A stretch of DNA of 64,000 nt from Enhydrobacter aerosaccus. Lineage in GTDB: Bacteria > Pseudomonadota > Alphaproteobacteria > Reyranellales > Reyranellaceae. Of the stretch, positions 51,959-60,485 are shown one piece after another (the first letter of the stretch is position 1; every line of letters begins with the position of its first letter). The translations under genes were made by a program, and so were the position numbers. The stretch is taken from the NCBI RefSeq assembly GCF_900167455.1, contig NZ_FUWJ01000006.1:62001-126000 (forward strand), written 5' to 3'. The notes below the pieces were generated by a model that saw nothing but the letters and a program-made list of their open reading frames with translations, was not told the DNA's origin and ran no database searches.

Positions 51959-52708
51959 CTATGGCACACGATAGGCATAGGAGTAGACAGTCTTGAAGCC
52001 GAGGGTTGCGTAAAGCGGCAAGGCCGCTTCGTTCGTGGCCACGACCTGCAAATAGGCAAAGCGCGCGCCGTGCTGGCAGCCCCAGGCGCCGATGCTTTGC
52101 GTGAGGCGGCGCGCAAGACCCCGACGTCTGGCTTCGGGGGCCACCAGGACATCGAACAGGCCGACATGGTCGCCGTCGACCACGCCGAGCGCGAAGCCCA
52201 CGAGCCGGCCTGCCTGCTCGACCTGGGCGAATCCCACCGGTGACTCGATGGCGGTCAGCATGCGCGCCATCGTCTGACGATGATGCGGTGCCACGGGGCT
52301 GAGGGCCGCGAAGCCGGCCAGCCATTTCGGCGACGGGGCAGGCGCGATGGTCACGACGGGATCGGCGGCGAAGCGATCATCGAGGGATGCCACTTGGATG
52401 TAGCTCTCGTCGATGCGGCGATAACCTTGGGCCGCGAGGGTGGCATCGACGTCTTCCGGCGCCAGCGGCGTCAACCGCCAGATCGGCGGCAGATTGCGTT
52501 CGCAGTAAGCCGCTTCCAGCTCGTCCTTAATCTGTAGTGTAAATTGAGTATTAGATCCTAAGGCATTGATAGAATTTGCTCTTTTTGTATAGCCGCCTGA
52601 AAATCTCTGGAGCCAACCATGCTCGGTTCGGCAGTCGAGAGCGGGCCAGGCGCGGAAGCAGCGGTCTTCCAGTTGCCGGATGAGAGTGTGGTTTAAGGGC
52701 AGTGACAT
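51959..52708 (-). CDS. GNAT family N-acetyltransferase (two-lobed)
   Basis: 249 residues. The C-terminal GNAT core is clear: LFDVLVAPEARRRGLARRLTQSI (motif A) and 'LQVVATNEAALPLYATLGFKTVYSYAYRVP' (motif B). The N-terminal lobe (LEDRCFRAWPALDCRTEHGWLQRFSGGYTKRANSIN, residues 12-48) is typical of a small GNAT subgroup with a duplicated fold. The first 60 codons are markedly AT-rich compared with the rest. It is first in the minus-strand operon running to the GGT gene. Confidence 0.88.
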   Translation of the reverse strand: MSLPLNHTLIRQLEDRCFRAWPALDCRTEHGWLQRFSGGYTKRANSINALGSNTQFTLQIKDELEAAYCERNLPPIWRLTPLAPEDVDATLAAQGYRRIDESYIQVASLDDRFAADPVVTIAPAPSPKWLAGFAALSPVAPHHRQTMARMLTAIESPVGFAQVEQAGRLVGFALGVVDGDHVGLFDVLVAPEARRRGLARRLTQSIGAWGCQHGARFAYLQVVATNEAALPLYATLGFKTVYSYAYRVP

Positions 52709-52770
52709 TGGTGATCGTTTGTGCTAAAAGATAATCAAATAAAAACATAAAGCTAGAGTATGAACTGCAA
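52709..52770. promoter_or_regulatory. AT-rich divergent promoter region
   Basis: 62 bp between the GNAT gene and a DUF2272 lipoprotein gene, very AT-rich (for example AAAAGATAATCAAATAAAAACATAAAG) in a GC-rich genome. It should carry promoters for both directions; no clear inverted repeat is seen. Confidence 0.5.
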
Positions 52771-53556
52771 GTGATACATGAACGCCTCCCCTTCGGCGAT
52801 GTTCGTGTTTGCTGGCGGCCGCAGTCCCGATGGTCCTTTGACCTGGTCGATTTGCGGCTGCCAGCGCTGCTTTTCCTTGTGCTTTTGCTCTTTGGCTGCG
52901 GTACCGCCGATCGAGGCGGCTATGCCGATCGGCCACCGACCAATAGGACTGCCCTGGTCGCGTGGGAAGAATGGACACGTTTCGGCCGTTCGACCGTCGT
53001 CTATGGCGGGGCGGCCGGCGGCTATACCAATCGGGCCGGCGTGAGTGAGCGCAGCGAGCCGCTTTCCAGTCGCGTCGGCGACTATTGGGGGAGCTGCGGC
53101 CATCCGGAATGGAATGGCCATACTTCGAGCCGGCCCTGGTCAGGCGCCTTCGTGTCCTGGGTCATGAAGCATTCCGGCGCCGGTGGCTTCCCGGCCGCGG
53201 GCCGCCATGGTCAGTATCTGTCGGCGCTCTACGATCGCGAGCATGGCAGCCGCAGCACCGCGTTCCTGCTCCATGCGCCGAATGAATATTCGCCCAAGCC
53301 GGGCGATCTCGTCTGTTCGGGAACCGCAGGAGCGAGTTGGCGCTATGCCAGCCCCGCCATGGCGCACCGCCGCATCGACAGCACCGCCAGCCATTGCGAC
53401 GTCGTCACCGACGTGCGCGGCGGCTATGTGCAGGCGGTGGGGGGAAATGTGAAGAACAGCGTGACGATGAGCCTCTATCCCATCGACAGCCGCGGCCGCC
53501 TGGCGCCGACGCCAGGCAAGCTCTGGATGATGGTCGTGGAGAACCGGGCGACCTGA
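52771..53556 (+). CDS. DUF2272 domain-containing lipoprotein
   Basis: 261 residues from a GTG start. 'RLPALLFLVLLLFGCGTADRG' is a lipoprotein signal with Cys at residue 43; because the 28 residues before it are long for a signal n-region, a TTG at 52852 is a possible start. The mature part matches DUF2272: 'WEEWTRFGRSTVVYG', SRVGDYWGS, 'RPWSGAFVSWVMKHSG', YSPKPGDLVC and SHCDVVTDVRGGYVQAVGGNVKNSVTM. The Cys, His and Asp-bearing segments recall NlpC/P60 or CHAP peptidase folds, so a cell-wall role is likely. A diverged copy lies at 55201-55950. Confidence 0.83.
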   Translation: MIHERLPFGDVRVCWRPQSRWSFDLVDLRLPALLFLVLLLFGCGTADRGGYADRPPTNRTALVAWEEWTRFGRSTVVYGGAAGGYTNRAGVSERSEPLSSRVGDYWGSCGHPEWNGHTSSRPWSGAFVSWVMKHSGAGGFPAAGRHGQYLSALYDREHGSRSTAFLLHAPNEYSPKPGDLVCSGTAGASWRYASPAMAHRRIDSTASHCDVVTDVRGGYVQAVGGNVKNSVTMSLYPIDSRGRLAPTPGKLWMMVVENRAT

Positions 53557-53595
53557 TCGTCGACGGTGCGCCTGGTCTTACACGGCTAAGGACGA

Positions 53596-55188
53596 TCAGC
53601 CCTTGCCCTGCATGAAACTCGCCACGCGCTCGGCGATCATGATGGTAGGGGCATTGGTATTGCCGCCGACCAGCGTCGGCATCACCGAGGCGTCGACCAC
53701 GCGCAGTCCCTGAATGCCGCGCACCCGGCACTCGTGGTCGACCACCGCCATGGGATCGTTGTCCGGCCCCATCTTGCAGGTGCCGACCGGGTGGTAGATC
53801 GTCTCGCTTCGGGCCCTGATCCAGCGCTCGATTTCGACATCATTCTTGGCTATGGCGCCCGGCTGGAACTCTTCGGCCCGATAGGGGTCGAGGCCCGACT
53901 GGGCGAGAATGTCCCGACCGATCTTCACGCCCTCGATCAGCGTGTCGAGATCCTTGCGCTCGGCCAGATAGTTGGCGTCGATCAACGGATGCTGGTTCGG
54001 GTCCTTGGTGGCCAGCCGGATGGTGCCGCGGCTTTCCGGGCGCAACGTGCAGACATGCAGGCTGTAGCCGTTCTTCTTCATCTTGGTGCGGCCGTGATCG
54101 ACCACCAGCGCCGGCAGGAAATGCAACTGGATGTCGGGTGCTGCCAGGCCAGGCTTCGTACTGATGAAGCCGCCGGACTCGGCAATGGGAGAGGTGCCGG
54201 GGCCTTTCTTGTCCTTCCAGTACTGGTAGAGCGACCACAGCTTGTTGGCGGTGTCGTAGGTGTCGCGTGTCCTGCAGAACTGCAGGATCGAGGCGTCGAG
54301 GTGATCCTGCAGATTGGCGCCGACACCGGGAATATCGAACAGCGGATGGATGCCGACCGATTTCAGGTGGTCGGCCGGACCGATGCCGGACAGCATCAAC
54401 AGCTGCGGCGAGTTCACGGCGCCGCCACAGAGGATGATCTCGCGGCTGCAGCGGGCCACTTCGTCCTGGTCCTTGTAGCGGTAACGCACACCCATCGCCT
54501 GGTTCTGGTCGAGGATGATGCGCTCGACGACGGCGCCCGAGAGGACATGGACGTTGTTCTTGTTGCGCTCGACCGCCGGTCGCAGATAGGCCGACGCCGT
54601 GCTCCAGCGCTGCCTGTCCTTCTGCGTCACCTGAAAGTATCCGACGCCTTCCTGCGTCGGGCCATTGAAGTCCTTGTTGCGCTTGTGGCCGGCCTGTTCG
54701 CAGGCCTTCAGGAACGCTTCGTTGATCTTGGCCGGATCCGCCTGGTCGGCGACGTTCAACGGACCGCCCGTACCATGGAAATCGTCCGCGCCGCGTTCGT
54801 TGTTCTCCGCCTTCTTGAAGAACGGCAGCACGTCGTCGTAGCTCCAGCCTTCGTTGCCGAGCTGGCGCCAGTGGTCATAGTCAGATGCGTGGCCGCGCAC
54901 ATAGAGCATGGCGTTGATCGAGGACGAACCGCCGAGTGTCTTGCCGCGCGGCCAGTACATGCGGCGGTCGTTGCAATGCTTTTGCGGCACCGTCTCGTAG
55001 CGCCAGTTGTAGGGCGTCGTCTCGCCCAGACTGGCGAACCCCGCCGGCATCTTGAGCTTGAAGGAGTCATCGGCAGGCCCGGCCTCGAGGATCAGGATCC
55101 GCAGGGCGTAGTCCTCGGCGAGCCGGTTGGCGATTGCGCAACCGGCGGATCCGGCGCCGATGATGATGTAGTCGTACGGCCAAGACAT
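53596..55188 (-). CDS. GMC family oxidoreductase, second copy
   Basis: 530-residue flavin alcohol dehydrogenase. It starts YDYIIIGAGSAGCAIANRL (FAD site), has 'KTLGGSSSINAMLYVRG', 'LCGGAVNSPQLLMLSGIG' and the catalytic YHPVGTCKMG with Asn in GGNTNAPTIMIAER. It is clearly homologous to the 22817-24412 protein but not a recent duplicate. It is last in an operon after gamma-carbonic anhydrase, VOC and DUF2272 genes, 12 bp from the DUF2272 stop. Substrate unknown; choline, PEG or aliphatic alcohols are typical. Confidence 0.93.
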   Translation of the reverse strand: MSWPYDYIIIGAGSAGCAIANRLAEDYALRILILEAGPADDSFKLKMPAGFASLGETTPYNWRYETVPQKHCNDRRMYWPRGKTLGGSSSINAMLYVRGHASDYDHWRQLGNEGWSYDDVLPFFKKAENNERGADDFHGTGGPLNVADQADPAKINEAFLKACEQAGHKRNKDFNGPTQEGVGYFQVTQKDRQRWSTASAYLRPAVERNKNNVHVLSGAVVERIILDQNQAMGVRYRYKDQDEVARCSREIILCGGAVNSPQLLMLSGIGPADHLKSVGIHPLFDIPGVGANLQDHLDASILQFCRTRDTYDTANKLWSLYQYWKDKKGPGTSPIAESGGFISTKPGLAAPDIQLHFLPALVVDHGRTKMKKNGYSLHVCTLRPESRGTIRLATKDPNQHPLIDANYLAERKDLDTLIEGVKIGRDILAQSGLDPYRAEEFQPGAIAKNDVEIERWIRARSETIYHPVGTCKMGPDNDPMAVVDHECRVRGIQGLRVVDASVMPTLVGGNTNAPTIMIAERVASFMQGKG

Positions 55189-55200
55189 CTTCGTTCTTTC

Positions 55201-55950
55201 CTACGGCAGTCTGTTCTCGATTACGGTGAAGAAGGGTCGGGCGGAAATGGGCGATAAAAAGCCATTGGCGTCCAGAGGAAATACGCTGCGAGTGACTGAA
55301 TCATCCACATTACCGCCGATTGCAATTAGTTCGCGGGCGCGCACTTCGACGACGATATCGCAATGGCCCGGGCCGCGATCGAGATTGTCGAGCGTCGTCT
55401 TGCCACCGGCGCGGGACGAGCAGATCAGGTCGCCGACCTGCGGCGCTCGCTCGTTCAGGCGTCGCGGAATGAACGCCGGATCGGGCTCGCGCGCGCGTTG
55501 GACCATGCGCTCGACATAGATCGTGTGGCGGTCATCGGGACAGAACTGATCGCGCGGCACGCCGGCGCTTTCGATATCCCAGGAGATGAACGCCGCTGAC
55601 CACGGAACTTCGTGGTTCGCTCCGCTGAGATTGGGCCGGCCGACGCTCTTCCAGTAATCGCGCACACGCTCGGATGCGAATGCGTCGCCCTCCTGCATGC
55701 CGCTGCGTTCGACCTGCGGCGCGCCGTTGCTGGGATAGTCGACCGTCTGCTGTCCGAAGCGGAACCACTCCGCGACGGCGAGCAGCACCATCGATGTCTT
55801 CTTGCTGGCCGTCGGTGGCGGCGCCTCGGGATGCCAGGTGGAAGCCGGGCAGGGCCCGAGCGGCGGAAGCGGCCCGGCCTGACGCGGAGGCTGCGGCGCG
55901 CAGGCCGCAGCGCTTGCGGCGAGGAGAAGTGGAAACAAGAGGCGACGCAT
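55201..55950 (-). CDS. DUF2272 domain-containing lipoprotein, second copy
   Basis: 249 residues. MRRLLFPLLLAASAAACAPQ is a clean lipoprotein signal with lipobox SAAC (Cys17). The core mirrors the 52771-53556 protein: 'VAEWFRFGQQTVDYPSNG', RVRDYWKSVG, 'VPWSAAFISWDIESAG', APQVGDLICS, GHCDIVVEVRARELIAIGGNVDDSVTRSVFPLDANG. The conserved GHCD/SHCD and GDL-C pair are candidates for an active site. It sits between VOC and GMC genes in one operon. Confidence 0.87.
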   Translation of the reverse strand: MRRLLFPLLLAASAAACAPQPPRQAGPLPPLGPCPASTWHPEAPPPTASKKTSMVLLAVAEWFRFGQQTVDYPSNGAPQVERSGMQEGDAFASERVRDYWKSVGRPNLSGANHEVPWSAAFISWDIESAGVPRDQFCPDDRHTIYVERMVQRAREPDPAFIPRRLNERAPQVGDLICSSRAGGKTTLDNLDRGPGHCDIVVEVRARELIAIGGNVDDSVTRSVFPLDANGFLSPISARPFFTVIENRLP

Positions 55951-55971
55951 TTCCGTCTCCCTGTGGCGATG

Positions 55972-56709
55972 CTACCAGCGCCCGAGGCCACCGATGACGA
56001 TCGTGGGCACGTTCGCGGTGTGGCTTAGCACGCTGAAAACCTGCGTGCCTGGCCTGCGGCCGTCGCGCGGTGAAGAAACCTCGACTCCCGACTTCTGCAG
56101 CCGCGCGTGGGCGCGGGCGATGTCGGGCACGCGCCAGCTCAGACCCCAGAGCTGATCGGGACCAGCGGAGACACCCTTGCCGAGATCGTGCGCAATCTCG
56201 ACGACCAGATCACCGCACCGGAAAAACAGCAGGCGCGTGCCCCATTGCGGGTTGCTGCGGTCGAGCCTCAGATCCAGCCCGAGGCGGCCGCCATAGAAGG
56301 CGACGGCGCGTTCCGGATTGGGCGTGCGGATCACGATGTGATCCAGTCCGGCGATTGCAGCCGCTTCGTCGGCGCCCGTCAGATCGGACATGACCGGCCT
56401 GTCCTTGCGTTCGATCAGGGCGATCGGCACGCCATGAGTCGCCGCGGGATCGAGGGCGAGGCCGTAGCCCGCGCGCGTAGTCTGCACGTTGCGTCGCTGC
56501 AGCAGATGTTCCGCCTTGTCGAGCGACTCGGTCGCGAAGGCCATCGACGCGAGATGGGCGGTCGTCGCTTCGTTCTCGATGGCCAAGCCGACATTGCCGA
56601 GCTGGAAGCGACTGCTCTCGGCGCGCCGACCGAGCAGCGTCTCGTAGGCCGCCACCGCCGCCTCGCCGAACGGCGCCCGCAGGACGACATGGTCGAGGGA
56701 TGCGATCAT
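55972..56709 (-). CDS. VOC family protein with two glyoxalase domains
   Basis: 245 residues with two VOC modules: MIASLDHVVLRAPFGEAAVAAYETLLGR at the start, and AGLDHIVIRTPNPERAVAFYGGRLG from about residue 119, followed by 'LLFFRCGDLVVEIAHDLG' with the Glu ligand and a final VPTIVIGGLGRW. The first module lacks an obvious second metal ligand. This type includes lactoylglutathione lyase-like and ring-cleavage dioxygenase-like proteins. It starts 31 bp after the gamma-carbonic anhydrase gene. Confidence 0.87.
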   Translation of the reverse strand: MIASLDHVVLRAPFGEAAVAAYETLLGRRAESSRFQLGNVGLAIENEATTAHLASMAFATESLDKAEHLLQRRNVQTTRAGYGLALDPAATHGVPIALIERKDRPVMSDLTGADEAAAIAGLDHIVIRTPNPERAVAFYGGRLGLDLRLDRSNPQWGTRLLFFRCGDLVVEIAHDLGKGVSAGPDQLWGLSWRVPDIARAHARLQKSGVEVSSPRDGRRPGTQVFSVLSHTANVPTIVIGGLGRW

Positions 56710-56740
56710 GCTGGGAGAGCGCTCCGCCCGCGGCAGACCA

Positions 56741-57265
56741 TCAGCCGATCCGCTTCAGATTCGCTTTGTAGTTCTGGCCGCGATGGACGTAGCTCTCCGC
56801 GCTCATCGCCAGCCGCACGGCGTTCTGCTCGTCCAACTCGCGCGCCACTTTTGCCGGAGAGCCGAAGATCACCGAGCGATCCGGGAAGCTCTTGCCCTCG
56901 GTCACGACGGCGCCGGCTCCGACCAGGCAGTCCTTGCCGATCACCGAGCGGTTCAGGACCACGGCCTGGATGCCGATCAGCGAGCCGTCGCCGATGGTGC
57001 AGCCATGCAGCATCACCTGATGGCCGACCGTGACCTTCTGGCCGATGGTGAGGGGCGCGCCGGGATCGGTATGCAGCACGCAGTTCTCCTGGATGTTGCT
57101 GTCGTCGCCGATCACGATCGGCTCGTTGTCGCCGCGCAGCACGGCGCCGAACCAGATATTGACCCGTTCGCCCAGCCGCACATCACCGATGATGACGGCT
57201 TCCTCGGCGATGTAACAGGAGGCGGGGATGATCGGCTTGCGGTCATTGAGCTGGTAGATGGCCAT
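56741..57265 (-). CDS. Gamma carbonic anhydrase family protein
   Basis: 174-residue left-handed beta-helix hexapeptide protein of the gamma-CA/YrdA/PaaY group. Hexapeptide turns run from IIGDVRLGERVNIWFGAVLRGD to VLNRSVIGKDCLVGAGAVV; metal-binding His residues are in VLHTD, VGHQ and LHGCTIG. Members bind zinc and may act as carbonic anhydrase or thioesterase accessory proteins. The ATG at 57265 begins the typical 'MAIYQLNDRKP'. The much longer open frame upstream overlaps the divergent YdcF gene and is rejected. First gene of the operon ending with the GMC gene. Confidence 0.92.
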   Translation of the reverse strand: MAIYQLNDRKPIIPASCYIAEEAVIIGDVRLGERVNIWFGAVLRGDNEPIVIGDDSNIQENCVLHTDPGAPLTIGQKVTVGHQVMLHGCTIGDGSLIGIQAVVLNRSVIGKDCLVGAGAVVTEGKSFPDRSVIFGSPAKVARELDEQNAVRLAMSAESYVHRGQNYKANLKRIG

Positions 57266-57392
57266 TGGGGCTTCTTCCTCCGGAACGTTGAACAGTGACC
57301 TACACGACTTCCCGCGTGCCGTCTCTCGTGCAACCTTAGGCCACCGGGCCAGGTATGGGATTTTCGTTTTTCTCCGGGATCGCCAGACGACA

Positions 57393-58091
57393 ATGACTTG
57401 GAACGCGCCCGACATCGCTTCTGCCCTGCGCGTGGTGTGGCAGTACATGCGCCTGGTCCATTCGCCGGCGCGATCGGACGCGATCCTGGTCCTCGGCAGT
57501 TTCGATACCCGAGCAGCCGTACATGCGGCCGCTCTTTGGCGGGAAGGATGGGCGCCGGTAGTCATCATGTCCGGTGGCATCGCGCACCGTGGAGGACTGT
57601 TGGACACGGGCTGGGATCGGCCGGAAGCGCATGTCTTTGCCGACATCGCCATTGCCGAGGGGGTTCCCGCGAAAGCCATCTTGAGGGAGGACCGAGCCCA
57701 GAATACCGGCGACAACTTCGTCTGTGGCCGAGCGGCCGCCGAGCAGGCCGGTATCGCGATTCGACGGCTCGTGGTCGTTGCCAAGCCTTATATGACGCGC
57801 CGGGGCTTCGCGACCGGCCGGATCCAGTGGGCCGACGTGGATCTTCTGATGCAGTGCGAGGCCATCGATGTCCTCGACTATTTCGAGCGCGAAGCGGACC
57901 CGGAGCGCACGCTGTCCGCTCTCGTCGGAGATCTGCACCGGATCATCGTTTACCCCTCTCTCGGGTTCTCGCTGCCGCAGCCCGTGCCGGAGGAGGTGAG
58001 AGACGCGCTGCAGAGATTGGTCGACGACGGCTACGGTGCACGCCTGCTCGCGGGCTACGATCTCGCCGGCAATCGCACCGGTCCGCATTGA
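57393..58091 (+). CDS. YdcF/SanA-like (DUF218) family protein
   Basis: 232-residue DUF218 protein with 'AILVLGSFDTRAAVHAAALWREGWAPVVIMSGGIAHRGG' (nucleotide-type Rossmann start) and ILREDRAQNTGDNFV, the conserved E-x-x-A-x-N-T-x-x-N family motif, and 'VVVAKPYMTRRGFATGR'. No membrane anchor is seen, so it is the cytoplasmic YdcF type, reported to bind SAM in E. coli. It is divergent from the gamma-carbonic anhydrase gene and ends 81 bp before the MerR gene. Confidence 0.87.
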   Translation: MTWNAPDIASALRVVWQYMRLVHSPARSDAILVLGSFDTRAAVHAAALWREGWAPVVIMSGGIAHRGGLLDTGWDRPEAHVFADIAIAEGVPAKAILREDRAQNTGDNFVCGRAAAEQAGIAIRRLVVVAKPYMTRRGFATGRIQWADVDLLMQCEAIDVLDYFEREADPERTLSALVGDLHRIIVYPSLGFSLPQPVPEEVRDALQRLVDDGYGARLLAGYDLAGNRTGPH

Positions 58092-58112
58092 GGCCATGGC
58101 GACGCGAGTAGG

Positions 58113-58156
58113 CTTCCGTTTACGTAAAGCTCCATTGACGTTTACGTAAACGTTAA
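58113..58156. promoter_or_regulatory. Tandem MerR-type (LiuR-like) operators in front of the MerR gene
   Basis: Two 22-bp palindromes, abutting, with centres exactly 22 bp apart. The stronger (58135-58156) has halves TTGACGTTTAC and GTAAACGTTAA; the weaker (58113-58134) keeps the core GTTTACGTAAAG. The strong site ends 16 bp before the MerR ATG, fitting autoregulation. The same sequence is found at 45311-45332. Confidence 0.75.
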
Positions 58157-58172
58157 CTATGACGCTCTCGTT

Positions 58173-58610
58173 ATGTCCGTCGCCGCTCCCGCCAGCACCC
58201 AAACCCAGCGCGACCTGCAGCGCATCTACAGCATTGCGGAACTGGCGCGGGAATTCGGCATCACGGCCCGGACGATTCGCTTCTATGAGGACGAAGGGCT
58301 GATCAAGCCTCGGCGGCAGGGGCTGACCCGGCTCTACAGCGCAGGCGATCGGACCCGGCTGGGCTGGATCCTGCGCGGCAAGCGCCTGGGCTTCTCGCTC
58401 GCCGAGATCAAGGAACTGCTCGATCTCTACCAGGTCGATCGGACGGGTGTGCAGCAGTTGCGGGAGCTGCTGCGGCGCAGTCGCCTGCATATCGAGGATC
58501 TCGAGCGCCGGCGCCGCGATCTCGACGCGCACATCCAGGAATTCAGGGAAGTGGAAAGCCAGGCGGCGACCGAGCTCAGGAAGCGCGGCATCGATCTGGC
58601 GAAGGACTGA
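58173..58610 (+). CDS. MerR family transcriptional regulator (LiuR-like)
   Basis: 145 residues. The winged helix-turn-helix is 'YSIAELAREFGITARTIRFYEDEGLIKPRRQGLTRLYS' (about residues 18-55), followed by a long coiled coil (residues 80-140). It has no Cys pair for metals, unlike MerR/CueR, and resembles LiuR-type regulators of branched acyl-CoA catabolism. It is first gene of an operon with an acyl-CoA dehydrogenase (11 bp downstream) and an enoyl-CoA hydratase. Tandem palindromes just upstream, repeated before the atu-like operon, are its likely targets. Confidence 0.9.
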   Translation: MSVAAPASTQTQRDLQRIYSIAELAREFGITARTIRFYEDEGLIKPRRQGLTRLYSAGDRTRLGWILRGKRLGFSLAEIKELLDLYQVDRTGVQQLRELLRRSRLHIEDLERRRRDLDAHIQEFREVESQAATELRKRGIDLAKD

Positions 58611-58621
58611 GGAGGAAGATC

Positions 58622-60409
58622 ATGGCCGTCTACAAGGCCCCGCTGAAGGACATCCAATTCGTTCTGACCGAGGTGCTGGACGTCTCGAGTCTCGCCAAGC
58701 TGCCCGGCTACGAGGACGCAACGCCGGACACGATCCAGGCGATCCTCGAGGAGGCGGCCAAGCTGTGCGAGAACGTGCTGTTCCCGCTCAACCGCTCCGG
58801 CGACGAGGAGGGCTGCACCTACGAGAACGGCGTGGTGCATACGCCCAAGGGATTCAAGGAGGCCTACAGGCAGTTCTGCGAAGGTGGCTGGACGGCGACG
58901 ACCAACGATCCGGCTTATGGCGGCCAGGGCCTGCCGGCGACGGTCGGCTTTGCCATCACCGAGATGATCACGGCGGCCAATCAGTCCTTCGGCATGTATC
59001 CGGGGCTGAGCCACGGCGCCTACGAGGCGCTGGCGCAGCACGGCTCGGACGAACTGAAAAAGCTTTATCTGCCCAAGCTGACCGACGGCACCTGGTCGGG
59101 CACCATGTGCCTGACCGAGCCCCAGTGCGGCACCGATCTCGGCCTGATCCGCACCCGTGCCGAGCCGCAGGCGGACGGCAGCTATTCGATCTCTGGTACC
59201 AAGATCTTCATCTCGGCCGGCGAGCACGACCTCACCGAGAACATCATCCATCTGGTGCTGGCGCGCCTGCCGGACGCGCCGGGGGGAACCAAGGGCATCT
59301 CGCTGTTCCTGGTGCCGAAGTTCCTGCCGACGGCCGACGGCAAGGTGGGCGAGCGCAACGGCATCCGCTGCGGCGCCATCGAGCACAAGATGGGCATCAA
59401 GGCGTCGTCGACCTGCGTCATGAATCTCGACGGCGCCAAGGGCTGGCTCGTCGGCGAGCTGAACAAGGGCATGCCGGCCATGTTCGTGATGATGAACGCA
59501 GCCCGGCTCGGCGTCGGCATGCAGGGTCTCGGCATTGCCGAGTGCGCCTACCAGAGCGCTGTCGCCTATGCGCGTGATCGCCTGCAGGGCCGCTCGCTCA
59601 CCGGGCCGAAGAACGCCGGCGGGCCGGCCGATCCCATCATCGTGCATCCCGACGTGCGGCGCATGCTGATGACGCAGAAGTCGTTCACCGAGGCGGCACG
59701 CGCGCTGGCGCTGTGGGTCGGCATGCTGATCGACGAGGCGCATCGTCATCCGGACGCCAAGAAGCGCGAGGCGGCGGACGACCTGATCCAGATGCTGACG
59801 CCGATCATCAAGGCCTACTTCACCGACATGGGCAGCGAATGCGCCAATCTGGCGGTGCAGACCTACGGTGGCCACGGCTTCATCCGCGAGAACGGCGTCG
59901 AGCAGCTGGTGCGCGATGCGCGCATTACCCAGCTCTATGAAGGCACCAACGGCATCCAGGCGCTGGACCTGGTCGGTCGCAAGCTGCCCATGAAGGGCGG
60001 CGCAGCGGCGCAACGGCTGCTGGGCGAGATCGCGGGCTTCGTCGGCGCCCACAAGGGCGACGAGAAGATGAAGGAGTTCGTCGAGCCGCTCGAGAAGGCG
60101 CTCGGTCGTGTGCAGGACGCGGCGCTGTTCCTGATGCAGAACGCGATGAAGAATCACGACGAGGCCGGCGCCGCCGCGTCCGACCTGCTGCGCCTGATGG
60201 CGCTGACCGCCATGGCGTACATGTGGAACCGGATCGTGGTCGCGGCCAACAAGGGTCTGGCGACCGGCGGCGACAAGGCCTTCTACGAGGCCAAGATCGC
60301 CACGGGACGCTTCTTCATGGCGCGGATCCTGCCGCAGACGACGTCGCTCAATCACACCATTAAGGCAGGGGCGGCGACGCTGATGGCATTGCCGGCCGAA
60401 GCGTTCTAG
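58622..60409 (+). CDS. Acyl-CoA dehydrogenase, long DmdC-like type
   Basis: 595-residue acyl-CoA dehydrogenase, longer than the usual 380-400 because of N- and C-terminal extensions, as in DmdC (3-methylmercaptopropionyl-CoA dehydrogenase) and related fatty-acyl enzymes. 'MCLTEPQCGTDLGLIRTRA' and the catalytic LYEGTNGIQALDLVGRKL (Glu in YEGT) are present; the C-terminal part after residue 440 is the helical extension. It probably oxidises saturated acyl-CoAs and is likely controlled by the MerR protein encoded 11 bp upstream. GAGGAAG precedes the ATG. Confidence 0.93.
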   Translation: MAVYKAPLKDIQFVLTEVLDVSSLAKLPGYEDATPDTIQAILEEAAKLCENVLFPLNRSGDEEGCTYENGVVHTPKGFKEAYRQFCEGGWTATTNDPAYGGQGLPATVGFAITEMITAANQSFGMYPGLSHGAYEALAQHGSDELKKLYLPKLTDGTWSGTMCLTEPQCGTDLGLIRTRAEPQADGSYSISGTKIFISAGEHDLTENIIHLVLARLPDAPGGTKGISLFLVPKFLPTADGKVGERNGIRCGAIEHKMGIKASSTCVMNLDGAKGWLVGELNKGMPAMFVMMNAARLGVGMQGLGIAECAYQSAVAYARDRLQGRSLTGPKNAGGPADPIIVHPDVRRMLMTQKSFTEAARALALWVGMLIDEAHRHPDAKKREAADDLIQMLTPIIKAYFTDMGSECANLAVQTYGGHGFIRENGVEQLVRDARITQLYEGTNGIQALDLVGRKLPMKGGAAAQRLLGEIAGFVGAHKGDEKMKEFVEPLEKALGRVQDAALFLMQNAMKNHDEAGAAASDLLRLMALTAMAYMWNRIVVAANKGLATGGDKAFYEAKIATGRFFMARILPQTTSLNHTIKAGAATLMALPAEAF

Positions 60410-60485
60410 GGAACGCGTCTCACATCACACGCCTGGTCCTCTCCGTCGGCATGGAGAGGAGCTGCAAGTAGAAGGGGGAGGCGCC

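Noticed and set aside
57336-58532. 398-codon minus-strand open frame over YdcF and MerR
   Set aside because: Antisense to two genes with clear motifs and crosses the operator region.
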